A DNA stretch of 64,000 nt from WHSW01 sp033856255 (lineage in GTDB: Bacteria; Actinomycetota; Thermoleophilia; Solirubrobacterales; 70-9): contig JAWVFH010000004.1 in NCBI GenBank assembly GCA_033856255.1, positions 84,627 to 148,626 on the forward strand, given 5' to 3'. A program made the position numbers and the translations under genes. Below, in pieces: positions 44,524 through 52,757 of this stretch (positions within the stretch are counted from its first letter, which is position 1; each line of letters opens with the position of its first letter). The notes beneath the pieces are model-generated. The model did no database searches, was not told the origin of the DNA, and was given only the letters and a program-made list of their open reading frames with translations.

Positions 44524-45243
44524 CTACGAGACCTTGATGATCCGGGCGCGATGGTCGCTCGCGGCTTCGGCGTCGGCGTAGGCATCGGCGGCTGGTTTGG
44601 AGTACTCGACGACGACCTCGTCGCCGTCGGCGAGCCCGTCCAGCGTCGCGTTCATCAGGCAGGGCACGTTGTACTCGCGGGTCAGGATCCCGAGGTGCGA
44701 GCGCACCGTCCCCCCCATGCAGACGACGGCGGTGAAGTCGCCGAGGATCGGCGCCGTCAGGGTGCCGCCGGAGTCGTCGATGATCGCCACCGTGTTCTCC
44801 GGGACGCCGCCGGTCAGCATCTCCATCACCTTGTCGACGTCGGAGATGTAGTGGGCGGTGCCGGTGACGTCGGCAGAAGCTTTGAAGACGTTGTCGCCGG
44901 TGCCGACGATCGGGCGGCCCTCCTCGTCGGACTCGTGCTCGCCGGTGTTGGCGATGCCGGCCAGCGGTTTGTATTTGTCCGGCTCCTCCTTCAGCGAGAT
45001 CGTCGCCGAGACGTCGAATTTGTAGCCCTCGGCGAGCAGGTCGGCCTCGATCCGCTCGAAGTCCTCGGCGGTCGGTTCGAGGATGCCCGATTCGACCGCC
45101 TCCTCCCATGATTTGCCGCCGGCGGCGAACCGCTCGGCGACGAGCGCGCGGATCGCGCTGTGGTACCGCTCGACCACGGGCGTCGCCGACTCGCGCGCCC
45201 AGACGTCGGGATACGGCCTCGCGGCCGCGTCAGAATCGCTCAC
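44524..45243 (-). CDS. PEP-utilizing enzyme mobile (phosphohistidine) domain protein
   Basis: 239 residues from a GTG with GGAGGAG upstream. The N-terminal half is helical (YHSAIRALVAERFAAGGKSW, TAEDFERIEADLLAEGYKF). The C-terminal half is a swivelling phosphohistidine domain: DFTAVVCMGGTVRSHLGILT, REYNVPCLMNATLDGLADG, with GGT-x-x-S-H in place of the usual GG-x-T/S-S-H and a candidate phosphoryl-carrying histidine. Two bases after the PPDK-like stop. It resembles in principle the separate subunits of phenylphosphate synthase, in which the PEP-synthase domains are split over several proteins. Confidence 0.82.
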   Translation of the reverse strand: MSDSDAAARPYPDVWARESATPVVERYHSAIRALVAERFAAGGKSWEEAVESGILEPTAEDFERIEADLLAEGYKFDVSATISLKEEPDKYKPLAGIANTGEHESDEEGRPIVGTGDNVFKASADVTGTAHYISDVDKVMEMLTGGVPENTVAIIDDSGGTLTAPILGDFTAVVCMGGTVRSHLGILTREYNVPCLMNATLDGLADGDEVVVEYSKPAADAYADAEAASDHRARIIKVS

Positions 45244-45245
45244 GT

Positions 45246-47009
45246 CTATTTCTCCTCCTCGAGATTCGCCTTCTCCTGGGCCAGCCGCAGCAGCAGCGCC
45301 GCCTCGTGTTGTCCTGGAAGTCTCTCCACGGTCCCGACGCCGGCCTTGAGCACGGCGCGGGCTCCCTCCGCGGTCGCAAGTGCCGAGCCACGCGCCGCCG
45401 CCGCACCGCGCATGGTCTCGATCAGGGTCGCGATATCCGGGGGCCCCTCCTCGAGCGCGGCGCCGCCGGCGTCGAGGTCGAGCGCGCCGTCGGCGCTGTC
45501 GACCACGGCGACCGGGCTCAGCTCGCGCGCCCACTCGATCAGCTCAGTAAGGCCCGGCACCTCGGCCGGGTCGACGCCCTCGGTCGGCAGCAGGCCGGCG
45601 TAGACGACGCCCGAGGACCCGTCGACGGTCAGCTCGCGACCGGCCAAGTCGGCAGTTACTCCCGCGCCGACGCCGACCACGCTGGGCCGCCCGAGCGCCC
45701 GGGTGACGACCGCCGCGTGCGAGGTCGAACCGCCGCGCTCGGTGACGACGGCGCGAGCGGCGATCATCCCGCTGACGTCCTCGGGGCTCGTCGTCGGGCG
45801 GGTCAGGACGGTGTCCCCTTCTGCGGCGCAGGCGGCGTCGGAGTCGGCGACCGCGGTGCCCCCGGCGACGCCCGGGCAGGCGGCGACGCCGCGGGCGACT
45901 ACGTCGGCGCCGGCGGTCACCGTGGCCGAGAGGCGCGGCGCCAGGACCGTCGCCAGTTGCTCGGAGCTGACCCGTCGGACCGCCTCGGCGCGGTCGATCG
46001 CGCCCTCGTCGGCGAGGTCGACAGCGGCGCGCACGGCGGCCAGCGGCGAGCGCTTCGCCGAGCGCGTCTGCAGCAGGAAGAGCTCGCCGCGCTCGACCGT
46101 GAACTCGACGTCCTGGACGTCGCCGTGCTCGCGCTCGAGCAGCTTCGCCGCCTCGAGCAGCCGCTCGTGGGCGACGGGCATCGCGCTCGCCAGCGCCTGC
46201 AGCGGCAGTGGGTCGTGGGTGCCACTGACGACGTCCTCGCCCTGGCCCTTGGGAAGCCACTCGCCGTAGGGCTCGGGGTCGCCGCTGAGCGGGTTGCGGC
46301 TGAAGAGGACGCCGGTGCCGGAGTCCTCGCCGAGGTTGCCGAAGACCATCGCCTGCACGATCACCGCGGTGCCGCCTTCCTCGGAGATGCCCCAGTGGCG
46401 GCGGTAGGCCTTGGCGCGGCGCGAGGACCAGGAGCCGAAGACGGTCTTGATCACCGCCCGCAGCTGCTCGTGGGGATCGGTCGGGACCTCCCCGCCGCTG
46501 TCGCGGCGGACCGCCTCGCGGACCTCGTCGGGGCTCGCGTCATCGCTCGGCTCCTCGATGTCGGCGCCGAGCACGATCTCGCCGAACTGGTGGATGAAGC
46601 GGCAGTGGGTGGAACGGGCGAAGCCACGGTCGCCGGAGAGCTTCGCCAGCGCCTCCTCGACCCCGTCGGTGATGCCGAGGTTGAGGACCGTGTCCATCAT
46701 CCCCGGCATGCTGACCGCGGCGCCCGAGCGGACCGAGACCAGCAGCGGCTGCTCGCCGCCGCCGAAGCTGCGGCCGAGCTTCTTCTCGAGCCCGCCGACG
46801 CCGGCGAGGACCGAGTGCCAGGCCTCCTCTTCGAGCTCGCCGGCGGCGTGGAAGCGGCGGCACTCCTCGATCGGCAGGCACAGAGCCGGCGGCACCGGCA
46901 GCCCCAGGCTCAGCATCCAGGCGATGCTGCGGCCCTTGTTGCCGACGACGTCGCGGTCGGGGACGGTGGAGCCGTCGAGGACGACGACGCGGTCCGCGAC
47001 CACGGTCAA
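45246..47009 (-). CDS. Truncated pyruvate phosphate dikinase-like protein (ATP-grasp plus swivel, no PEP barrel)
   Basis: About 587 residues; full PPDK has about 870-900. The ATP-grasp part is clear: GNKGRSIAWMLSLGLPVPPA, VSVRSGAAVSMPGMMDTVLN, GNLGEDSGTGVLFSRNPLSG. The swivel domain has TERGGSTSHAAVVTRALGRP with the phosphorylated histidine, and the C-terminal TIM barrel that binds PEP/pyruvate is absent. The start is TTG 47009 or GTG 47003 behind AGGAGG (47014-47019). Similar truncated proteins beside a protein of about 200 residues occur in mycobacteria (from memory). Rifampin phosphotransferase and phenylphosphate synthase show that such kinases can phosphorylate alcohols or phenols with release of AMP. 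Confidence 0.88.
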   Translation of the reverse strand: MTVVADRVVVLDGSTVPDRDVVGNKGRSIAWMLSLGLPVPPALCLPIEECRRFHAAGELEEEAWHSVLAGVGGLEKKLGRSFGGGEQPLLVSVRSGAAVSMPGMMDTVLNLGITDGVEEALAKLSGDRGFARSTHCRFIHQFGEIVLGADIEEPSDDASPDEVREAVRRDSGGEVPTDPHEQLRAVIKTVFGSWSSRRAKAYRRHWGISEEGGTAVIVQAMVFGNLGEDSGTGVLFSRNPLSGDPEPYGEWLPKGQGEDVVSGTHDPLPLQALASAMPVAHERLLEAAKLLEREHGDVQDVEFTVERGELFLLQTRSAKRSPLAAVRAAVDLADEGAIDRAEAVRRVSSEQLATVLAPRLSATVTAGADVVARGVAACPGVAGGTAVADSDAACAAEGDTVLTRPTTSPEDVSGMIAARAVVTERGGSTSHAAVVTRALGRPSVVGVGAGVTADLAGRELTVDGSSGVVYAGLLPTEGVDPAEVPGLTELIEWARELSPVAVVDSADGALDLDAGGAALEEGPPDIATLIETMRGAAAARGSALATAEGARAVLKAGVGTVERLPGQHEAALLLRLAQEKANLEEEK

Positions 47010-47043
47010 GGAGCCTCCTCGCGGCGCCCGGACACGCAAACCG

Positions 47044-47661
47044 TCATGGCGCCTCCTCGCGTTCGCGGCCGAGCATTCTCAGCAGGTCCTCGTGGAGCTC
47101 GAACCAGACCGTGTGGTAGCTGTCGATGCGGGCGCCGCTGACCCAGTCGAGGTCGCCGGCGAGGACCTTGTCGTAGGCGTCGTCGAGGCGCTGTTTATGG
47201 ACCCCGAGCCGCGGCTCGAGCTCGGCAAAGCGGTCGAGCACCTTTTCGGCCCGCTCGTGCTGGGCGCCGAGGCGGTCGACGATGCCGGCGTCGTAGTCGG
47301 CGTCCGAGTGGTCGTTGGGCATCCGCTCGCCGCCGGCGCTGGGAATCATCTGCCAGTCGGTGAACAGGGAGAGCAGCTCGCGGTTGATCCGCTCGAAGCG
47401 CTCGTAGGCCTCGGTCGCGGCGGGGTCGGCGCGGAACTCGGCGTAGACGACGGGATACTGCTCGTCGAGCCACTCGCGGCCGGCGGGAGCGACCATGAAG
47501 GTCCCTTTGGCGCCGGCGGCGCGGCCGGCGGCGACCGCGGCCTCGAGCGCCGCCTCGATCTCCCCCTGATCGTCGCCGAGCACAGCGGCGACCGCGGCGG
47601 GGTCGCCGGCCTTCTTCACAGCGAGCCCGTGCAGGGCGAGAAACTCGGGGTCCGCACTCAT
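47044..47661 (-). CDS. 205-residue partner protein of the PPDK-like enzyme
   Basis: First gene of the operon. The N-terminal 60 residues look like a small winged helix (EFLALHGLAVKKAGDPAAVA, AAVAAGRAAGAKGTFMVAP); the rest is a long helical bundle (DEQYPVVYAEFRADPAATEA, LFTDWQMIPS, RAEKVLDRFAELEPRLGVHK). No catalytic motif recognised. The helical segment probably stands in for part of the missing dikinase C-terminus or mediates assembly. Start ATG follows a weak GAGAG. The TTTGTGG-type palindrome lies 55 bases upstream. Confidence 0.72.
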   Translation of the reverse strand: MSADPEFLALHGLAVKKAGDPAAVAAVLGDDQGEIEAALEAAVAAGRAAGAKGTFMVAPAGREWLDEQYPVVYAEFRADPAATEAYERFERINRELLSLFTDWQMIPSAGGERMPNDHSDADYDAGIVDRLGAQHERAEKVLDRFAELEPRLGVHKQRLDDAYDKVLAGDLDWVSGARIDSYHTVWFELHEDLLRMLGREREEAP

Positions 47662-47715
47662 CTGGTCAGACTCTCACGCAGGCCTCGGAGAGACCACCAA
47701 TCGAGGGAGCTGCGC

Positions 47716-47735
47716 GTTGTGGATTCCCCACAAAC
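47716..47735. promoter_or_regulatory. Operator-like palindrome upstream of the PPDK-like operon
   Basis: GTTGTGG-ATTCC-CCACAAAC matches the carboxylase/PucR operator at 40251 (GTTTGTGG-TCTCA-CCACAAAC) in both half-sites and spacer length, with one base missing or changed at the left edge. It lies 55 bases before the start at 47661. A further GGTGGTCTCTCC half-site lies closer to the gene on the minus strand. Confidence 0.55.
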
Positions 47736-47797
47736 GGGGCGACTCCGGCGGAGCGGATTTTGACCACACCAGGGTGGGGAGAATGTCGGCTGCGGGA

Positions 47798-48526
47798 TCA
47801 GCCCGCCGCGGACCAGTGGCGGAGCAGCGCCTCGGCCGTCTCCTGCGGGCGCTCGAACGGCCACCAGTGGCCGCACTCCAAGACCACCAGCTCGCCTTTG
47901 ATCCGGTCGGCGAGGCGTTCGCCGAATTCGAGCGGGACGTAGGGGTCGGTGCGGCCCCAGAGGACCATCGCCGGCAGGTCGAGCTGCTCCAGGTCCGGCT
48001 GCCATTCGGCGCCGATCTCGACCGCCGAGCGGTAGAGCTTCAGGATCGTGTCCTTGCCGTGCGGGTTGAGCCAGACGTTGCGTTCGGCGTAGGCGCGCGG
48101 GACCCCGTTTTCGACCAGGTGCCCGATTCCGAACTCGGCGGTCAGCTCCTCCTCCATGTACTTCTCCCCCGCGCCCGGGGTCTGCCAGACCTGGGCCAGC
48201 GGGTGCCACGGGTAGTCGACGTCGACCGCGGCGCCGCCGCAGGCGACGCTCGAGAGCAGGTCGGGGCGGATCGAGGCGACCCGCTGGACCAGCAGCGAGC
48301 CCCAGTCGTGGCCGACCAGGTCGACGCCGCCGCCGATCTTCTCCAGGCAGTCGACGATCCACTCGACGTAGGCCTCCTTGGTGGCGGGGAAACCCTCCGG
48401 GGCCGGGTGGGCGAAGCCCGGCAGGTCGGCGGCAACGATCTCGTCGGCGTAGGGCGTGAGGTGGTCGATGGCCCCGTCCCAGAGGGCCGAGGAGTCGGGA
48501 TTTCCGTGAACGAGCAGTGCGGGCAT
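47798..48526 (-). CDS. Alpha/beta hydrolase (Asp nucleophile)
   Basis: 242 residues with MPALLVHGNPDSSALWD at the very start, nucleophile elbow DLVGHDWGSLLVQRV, late acid region VLWGRTDPYVPLEFGERL and the histidine in VLECGHWWPFERPQ. This is the haloalkane dehalogenase/epoxide hydrolase-like branch with a complete Asp-His pair. Good Shine-Dalgarno (GAGGAG). Upstream of the PPDK-like operon on the same strand but separated by 136 bases with an operator, so probably a separate unit with the histidine-phosphatase gene above it. Confidence 0.88.
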   Translation of the reverse strand: MPALLVHGNPDSSALWDGAIDHLTPYADEIVAADLPGFAHPAPEGFPATKEAYVEWIVDCLEKIGGGVDLVGHDWGSLLVQRVASIRPDLLSSVACGGAAVDVDYPWHPLAQVWQTPGAGEKYMEEELTAEFGIGHLVENGVPRAYAERNVWLNPHGKDTILKLYRSAVEIGAEWQPDLEQLDLPAMVLWGRTDPYVPLEFGERLADRIKGELVVLECGHWWPFERPQETAEALLRHWSAAG

Positions 48527-48549
48527 GGCGGTCTCCTCGGGTTGGCGAG

Positions 48550-49239
48550 CTAGCCGGCTGGGCCGGTTCTGACGGTCAGGTGCGAGATGTCGTTGAAGCT
48601 GCGCAGCAGCCAGCGCCCATCATCGAGCACGACCAAGCGCGAGATCGAGCAGTTGTCGGAGTGGACGAAGGCGAAGGGCCGGCTGTCGGTCGCCTGACGG
48701 CAGAGCTGGCCGATCACGGCGCCGTGGACGACGGCGACAGCCGAGGTGCTGGGACCGACCGCCGCGACGATCTGCTCGATCCCGGCGCTGAGGCGGGCGC
48801 CGAAGTCCTGCCACGACTCGCCGTTCGGGATCGCGTCCCAGCGTTCCTCGGCGAAGACCCGCTGGATCACCGGATCGCCGCGGCCGGCGCGGATCCGGTA
48901 CTCGCCGCCCTCGAAGTCGCCGAGGTAGACCTCGCGCAGCTCGGGGATCACCCGCGGCTCGAGGCCGGTCGCCTCGGCCAGGGGCGCCGCCGTTTCCTGG
49001 GTGCGGCGCAGGCTGGTGACGAAAAGACCGCTGAATTCGTCGCGCCCGAGCCCGGCCGCGACCATCTCCGCCTGCGCCCGCCCGGGCTCCGAGAGCGCCG
49101 GGTCGGAGTGGCCGTCGACGAGCGGGAACTTGCTGCCGACCACAGCCGCCTCGGAGGCGCCGTGACGGACGAGGACGACCTCGGTCGACCCCGGCGGCAG
49201 CTCGTAGGGGCTCTGCTCGAAGCTGTCGCGATCAGCCAT
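48550..49239 (-). CDS. Histidine phosphatase family protein
   Basis: 229 residues. The phosphohistidine motif is VVLVRHGASEAAV, and the second catalytic histidine is in VAVVHGAVIGQLC. ALSEPGRAQAEMVAAGL, FVTSLRRTQETAAPLAEATG and the acidic LREVYLGDFEGGEY fit the phosphoglycerate-mutase superfamily branch of phosphatases. Substrate unknown. Lies between an SDR and an alpha/beta hydrolase on the same strand. Confidence 0.9.
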   Translation of the reverse strand: MADRDSFEQSPYELPPGSTEVVLVRHGASEAAVVGSKFPLVDGHSDPALSEPGRAQAEMVAAGLGRDEFSGLFVTSLRRTQETAAPLAEATGLEPRVIPELREVYLGDFEGGEYRIRAGRGDPVIQRVFAEERWDAIPNGESWQDFGARLSAGIEQIVAAVGPSTSAVAVVHGAVIGQLCRQATDSRPFAFVHSDNCSISRLVVLDDGRWLLRSFNDISHLTVRTGPAG

Positions 49240-49278
49240 CGCTGCGCACCACTGCTCTCATCGTCCGTCGATTCTCGC

Positions 49279-50040
49279 TCAAGGGGCGGTGTAGCCGCCG
49301 TCGACGCTCATTGCCGAGCCGGTCACGAAGGAGGCCTTGTCCGAGAGCAGCCAGACCGCGGCGCCGGCGATCTCCGGCGGCTGCGCGAAGCGGCCGATCG
49401 GGTGATTGGCGCGGGCGGCGCCGATCAGCTCCTCGTCGTTGCCGAGCGTGTCTTCGAAGAGGTCTTTTTCGACCAGCGGCGTGATCACGTAGGAGGGGCA
49501 GATCGAGTTGACCCGAACCCCCTGCTCGGCGTACTCGAGCGCGGCGGCTTTGGTCAGGCCGACGACGGCGTGCTTGGCGGCGACGTAGCCCGAAGCGCCC
49601 GGCCAGCCGATCAGGCCGGCGGCCGAGGCCATGTTGAGGATCGAGCCCGACCCCTGCTCGGCCATCGCGTTCACCTGGTGCTTGGTGCAGAGGAAGACGC
49701 CGTTAAGGTCGACGTCGATCAGCTGCTTCCAGCCGTCGAGCGGCAGTTCGCCGATGTTGCCGACGACGCCGAGGATGCCGGCGCAGTTGAAGGCGCCGTC
49801 GATCCGGCCGAACTCGGAGATCGTCGCCGCCACCGCGGCCTCGACCGAGCCCTCGTCGGTGACGTCGCAGCGCAGGTAGGCGGCACCGTCGATCCCGGCG
49901 GCGACCGCCTCGCCCTTCTCGTCGTTGACGTCGGTCAACAGCACTCGCGCCCCCTCGGCGCCCGCCTCCTTCGCGGTCGCTTCGCCGATCCCGCTGGCGG
50001 CGCCGGTGATCATGATCGCCTTCTCGTCCAGGATTCCCAA
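49279..50040 (-). CDS. SDR family oxidoreductase (Y-x3-K type)
   Basis: 253 residues from a TTG start behind AGGAGAAG. Cofactor loop IMITGAASGIGEATAKEAG, aspartate after the second strand (LLTDVNDE, NAD-type), FNCAGILG, catalytic serine in LNMASAAGLIG and SGYVAAKHAVVG. The C-terminus is VTGSAMSVDGGYTAP. Eleven bases after the acyl-CoA ligase, so probably co-transcribed; it may oxidise a hydroxyacyl or alcohol intermediate of that pathway. Confidence 0.9.
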   Translation of the reverse strand: MGILDEKAIMITGAASGIGEATAKEAGAEGARVLLTDVNDEKGEAVAAGIDGAAYLRCDVTDEGSVEAAVAATISEFGRIDGAFNCAGILGVVGNIGELPLDGWKQLIDVDLNGVFLCTKHQVNAMAEQGSGSILNMASAAGLIGWPGASGYVAAKHAVVGLTKAAALEYAEQGVRVNSICPSYVITPLVEKDLFEDTLGNDEELIGAARANHPIGRFAQPPEIAGAAVWLLSDKASFVTGSAMSVDGGYTAP

Positions 50041-50051
50041 AACTTCTCCTC

Positions 50052-51578
50052 TCAGCCGGCCGTGGCGGCGAGCTTCTCCCGCAGCGGCTTCTTGTCGATC
50101 TTCCCCGTCGAGGTCTTCGGCAGCTCGACCACGACCTCCCAGCTCGACGGGACCTTGAAGGCGGCGAGCCGCTCGCGGCAGTGCTCCTCGAGCGCTGCGG
50201 TGTCCTCGCCGGAAACGAGGGCGACGACGGCGTGGACCTCCTCGCCCCGCACTTCGTCCGGGCGGCCGACCACGGCCGCCTCCTTGACCGAGTCGTGCTC
50301 GAGCAGGACGTCCTCGATCTCACGCGGGTAGATGTTCTCGCCGCCGCGGATGATCATGTCCTTGGTCCGGTCGACGAGGAAGAAGTAGCCGTCGGGGTCG
50401 CGGTAGCCGACGTCGCCGGTGTGCAACCAGCCGTCGATCAAGGTCTCGGCGTTGGCGTCGGGCCGGTTGTAGTAACCGTGCATCACGTTCGGCCCGCGGA
50501 AGCAGACTTCGCCGGGGGTGCCGTCGGGGACGACCTCGTTCTGCTCGTCCATGATCACCACCTCCTGAGCCCGCGTCGGCAGCCCGACCGAGCCGATCTT
50601 GCGGGGGCCGGAGAAGGGGTTGATCGTCGTGCAGCAGGTGCCCTCGGTGAGCCCGTAACCCTCCATGATCTTCAGCCCGAACTTCTCCTCGAAGCGGCGG
50701 AAAAGGGCGGGCGAGAGCGGCGCCGCGCCGCAGATCACGAAGCGCAGCGTGTTCGACTCGGCCTCGTCGGCACCGGGGGCGTGCAGCAGCGCCGCCAGCA
50801 TCGTCGGCACCGAGGAGAAGGTGACCGGTTCGAAGCGGGCGACGTCGGCCCAGAACTGCGAGGCCGAGAAGCGCTCCCACATCGCCACCTGGGCGCCGAG
50901 CACAAGCGGGATCACCGTCGTCACCACCTGCGCGTTGACATGGAAGAGCGGCAGCACCATCCCCAGCGTGTCGCCGCGCGAGACCGGCAGCGGCTCGCCC
51001 AGCTGCCAGGCGTTGGCGAGGAAGTTGGCGTGGCCGAGCATCGCCCCCTTCGGCCGGCCGGTGGTGCCGGAGGTGTAGACGAAGGAGGCGAGGTCGTCAC
51101 CCTTGATCGCGGCATGCTCGTCGACCGTGCCGCGGCCGCGCAGCGGCGCCGCGGGATCGGGACCGTCGGCGGCGACGATCTCGCGCAGGCTCGGCAGGTC
51201 CGCGCGGCGCTCCTCGAGACCGGCGGCGACCTCCGGCGTGCAGACCACACAGCTCGCTTCTGAGTCGGAGAGGATCGCGCTCACCTCGCGCGGGGTCAGC
51301 GCCGGGTTGACCGGGTTGAAGGTGGCGCCGAGCCAGAGGATCGACCACCAGACCTCGAGGTAGTGGGGGCTGTTGGGGAGGACGACGCCGACGACGTCGC
51401 CCTGCCTCACCCCAAGTTCGCGCAGGCCCGCGGCGACCTCGGTCACCCGCTCGTGGAACTCGGCGAAGGTCCACTCCCGCTGGGCGTCGCGGACGAAGCG
51501 CTCGTCGCCGATCTCGACCGCCCGCGCCGCCAGCACCTCGGGCAGCGATTCGAAGTCGGTCCGCAGCGCTCCATACAT
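50052..51578 (-). CDS. Acyl-CoA ligase (AMP-forming)
   Basis: 508 residues. ANL motifs are SFVYTSGTTGRPKGAMLGH, YGLTEGTCCTTIN, WLHTGDVGYRDPDGYFF, RTKDMIIRGGENIYPREIE and PKTSTGKIDKKPLREKL. The short length and GAPLSPALFRRFEEKF-like segment fit medium-chain or aromatic-acid ligases. The start MYGALRTDFESLPEVL has no strong Shine-Dalgarno. A degenerate TTTGTG-N5-CACAGA site lies 54 bases upstream, matching the spacing of the two other operator-like palindromes, so it may belong to the same regulon. Confidence 0.92.
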   Translation of the reverse strand: MYGALRTDFESLPEVLAARAVEIGDERFVRDAQREWTFAEFHERVTEVAAGLRELGVRQGDVVGVVLPNSPHYLEVWWSILWLGATFNPVNPALTPREVSAILSDSEASCVVCTPEVAAGLEERRADLPSLREIVAADGPDPAAPLRGRGTVDEHAAIKGDDLASFVYTSGTTGRPKGAMLGHANFLANAWQLGEPLPVSRGDTLGMVLPLFHVNAQVVTTVIPLVLGAQVAMWERFSASQFWADVARFEPVTFSSVPTMLAALLHAPGADEAESNTLRFVICGAAPLSPALFRRFEEKFGLKIMEGYGLTEGTCCTTINPFSGPRKIGSVGLPTRAQEVVIMDEQNEVVPDGTPGEVCFRGPNVMHGYYNRPDANAETLIDGWLHTGDVGYRDPDGYFFLVDRTKDMIIRGGENIYPREIEDVLLEHDSVKEAAVVGRPDEVRGEEVHAVVALVSGEDTAALEEHCRERLAAFKVPSSWEVVVELPKTSTGKIDKKPLREKLAATAG

Positions 51579-51631
51579 AGGCGCCAGCTTCGCACCGGTC
51601 CCACGAGACCGAGTGAATTCCCCGGGCGGCC

Positions 51632-51648
51632 TTTGTGGCGCTCACAGA
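51632..51648. promoter_or_regulatory. Degenerate operator-like site upstream of the acyl-CoA ligase
   Basis: TTTGTG-GCGCT-CACAGA keeps the half-site spacing of the 40251 and 47716 palindromes but with one mismatch between arms and without the inner GG/CC pairing. It lies 54 bases before the ligase start. Confidence 0.35.
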
Positions 51649-51650
51649 CG

Positions 51651-51706
51651 GACCACGGTTGGCGAATCGAGCGCGCTATAGGCGGTTCGATTCGCCAACC
51701 GTGGTC
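51651..51706. terminator. 20-bp perfect inverted repeat after the thiolase-like gene
   Basis: GACCACGGTTGGCGAATCGA (51651-51670) is exactly complementary to 51687-51706, with a 16-base loop containing CGC-TATAG-GCG. On the minus strand it begins within the stop codon of the thiolase-like gene (TGA at 51705-51707), so it is probably its terminator and insulates the ligase gene that follows. No T-run is present. Confidence 0.7.
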
Positions 51707-52751
51707 AGGTGGTGAGGATGGTCATCGAGGTGACGGTGCCGGGGGCGGTGGTGCTGCCGGCGAGGCCGAGGCCGACGCGGGCGCCGGGGACCTGGCGCAG
51801 GCCGGCGCGGTCGCGCAGCTGCAGCGAGAGCTCGACCAGCTGCAGGATGCCGCCGGCCCCCTTGACCCGGCCCTGGCAGAGGGCGCCGCCGCTGGCGTTG
51901 ACCGGGACGACGCCGCCGAGCGCGGTGAAGCCGCTCTCGACCAGTTCGGGCCCGCAGCCGGGCGGGGCGAACTCGAGCGCCTCGTAGGCTTCGATCTCGT
52001 CGACCGGGGTCGGGTCCTCGACCTCGGCGACGTCGATCTCCTCCGGCCCGAGGCCGGCCGAGAAGTAGCCGAGGCGGGCGGCGCGGGAGGTTGCGGCGCC
52101 GTCGGCGGAATTCTCTTCGAGCAGGATCGAGGCCCGCACCCGCGGCGCCTTCGGCCCGCGCCGGCGGCCGATCTCGTGCGAGCCGAGGACGATCGCCGCG
52201 GCGCCCTGGGCCGGCTCCGCGACCATCAGCCGCCGCAGCGGCCAGACCAGGAGCTCTGAGGCGAGCACCTCGGCCGGGTCGACCGCGGCGCTCAGCAGCG
52301 CGTGCGGGTTGGCGGCGCCGTGCTTGCGGTTCTTCGCCGCGACCCGCGCCAGGTGCTGCTCGGTGGCGCCGGAGTGCTGCATGTATTCGCGCGCCGCCGC
52401 CGCCTGCGTCTCCAGTGAGTCCGACCCGGCAGCGAGCGGCGAGGCATCGTGACCGACGCAGACGACGATGTCGCTGGCCCCGGAGGAGACCGCGTTCCAG
52501 GCCGAGTGCAATGCGATCGCCCCGAGCCCGCAGCGGCACTTGAAGGGCCGCCGCAGATCGCCGAGCACGTCGAAACAGCCGAGGTCGAAGTTGGGATCGC
52601 CGGCGGCGATCGCGACGCCGTCGACCTCGCTGGCCGCGACACCGGCGTCGGCGAGCGCCGCCGTCAGCGCCTCGCGAGCCAACGGCCTCGAGCCGCGTTC
52701 GCGGCTCGAGAGCGACGTCGCTCCGACTCCCAGGAGGTGAACCCCGGACAC
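51705..52751 (-). CDS. Thiolase-like (SCP2/lipid-transfer type) protein with altered C-terminal active site
   Basis: 348 residues from a GTG start. The thiolase fold is visible: GVHLLGVGATSLSSRERGSR, AALADAGVAASEVDGVAIAA, cysteines in FKCRCGLGAIALHSAWNA (C72, C74) and the C-terminal VPVNASGGALCQGRVKGAGG. In true thiolases the last motif reads NPSGG...GHPxGATG. Here the histidine position carries arginine (GRVKGAG), so ordinary thiolysis is doubtful. Steroid-side-chain aldolases such as Ltp2 are thiolase-like proteins with changed catalytic residues. Usually such proteins pair with a small DUF35 (OB-fold) protein, which is not adjacent here. Confidence 0.78.
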   Translation of the reverse strand: MSGVHLLGVGATSLSSRERGSRPLAREALTAALADAGVAASEVDGVAIAAGDPNFDLGCFDVLGDLRRPFKCRCGLGAIALHSAWNAVSSGASDIVVCVGHDASPLAAGSDSLETQAAAAREYMQHSGATEQHLARVAAKNRKHGAANPHALLSAAVDPAEVLASELLVWPLRRLMVAEPAQGAAAIVLGSHEIGRRRGPKAPRVRASILLEENSADGAATSRAARLGYFSAGLGPEEIDVAEVEDPTPVDEIEAYEALEFAPPGCGPELVESGFTALGGVVPVNASGGALCQGRVKGAGGILQLVELSLQLRDRAGLRQVPGARVGLGLAGSTTAPGTVTSMTILTT

Positions 52752-52757
52752 CTGGCG

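Noticed and set aside
45246..47009. Calling the dikinase-like protein a complete pyruvate phosphate dikinase or PEP synthase
   Set aside because: It ends after the swivel domain, and no PEP/pyruvate-binding barrel motif is visible in it or in the 239-residue neighbour.
47757..47788. TTTTGACCACACC...GGTGGGGAGAA after the alpha/beta hydrolase as another member of the hairpin family
   Set aside because: The arms pair imperfectly, with several mismatches, so it was not counted with the four clear hairpins.
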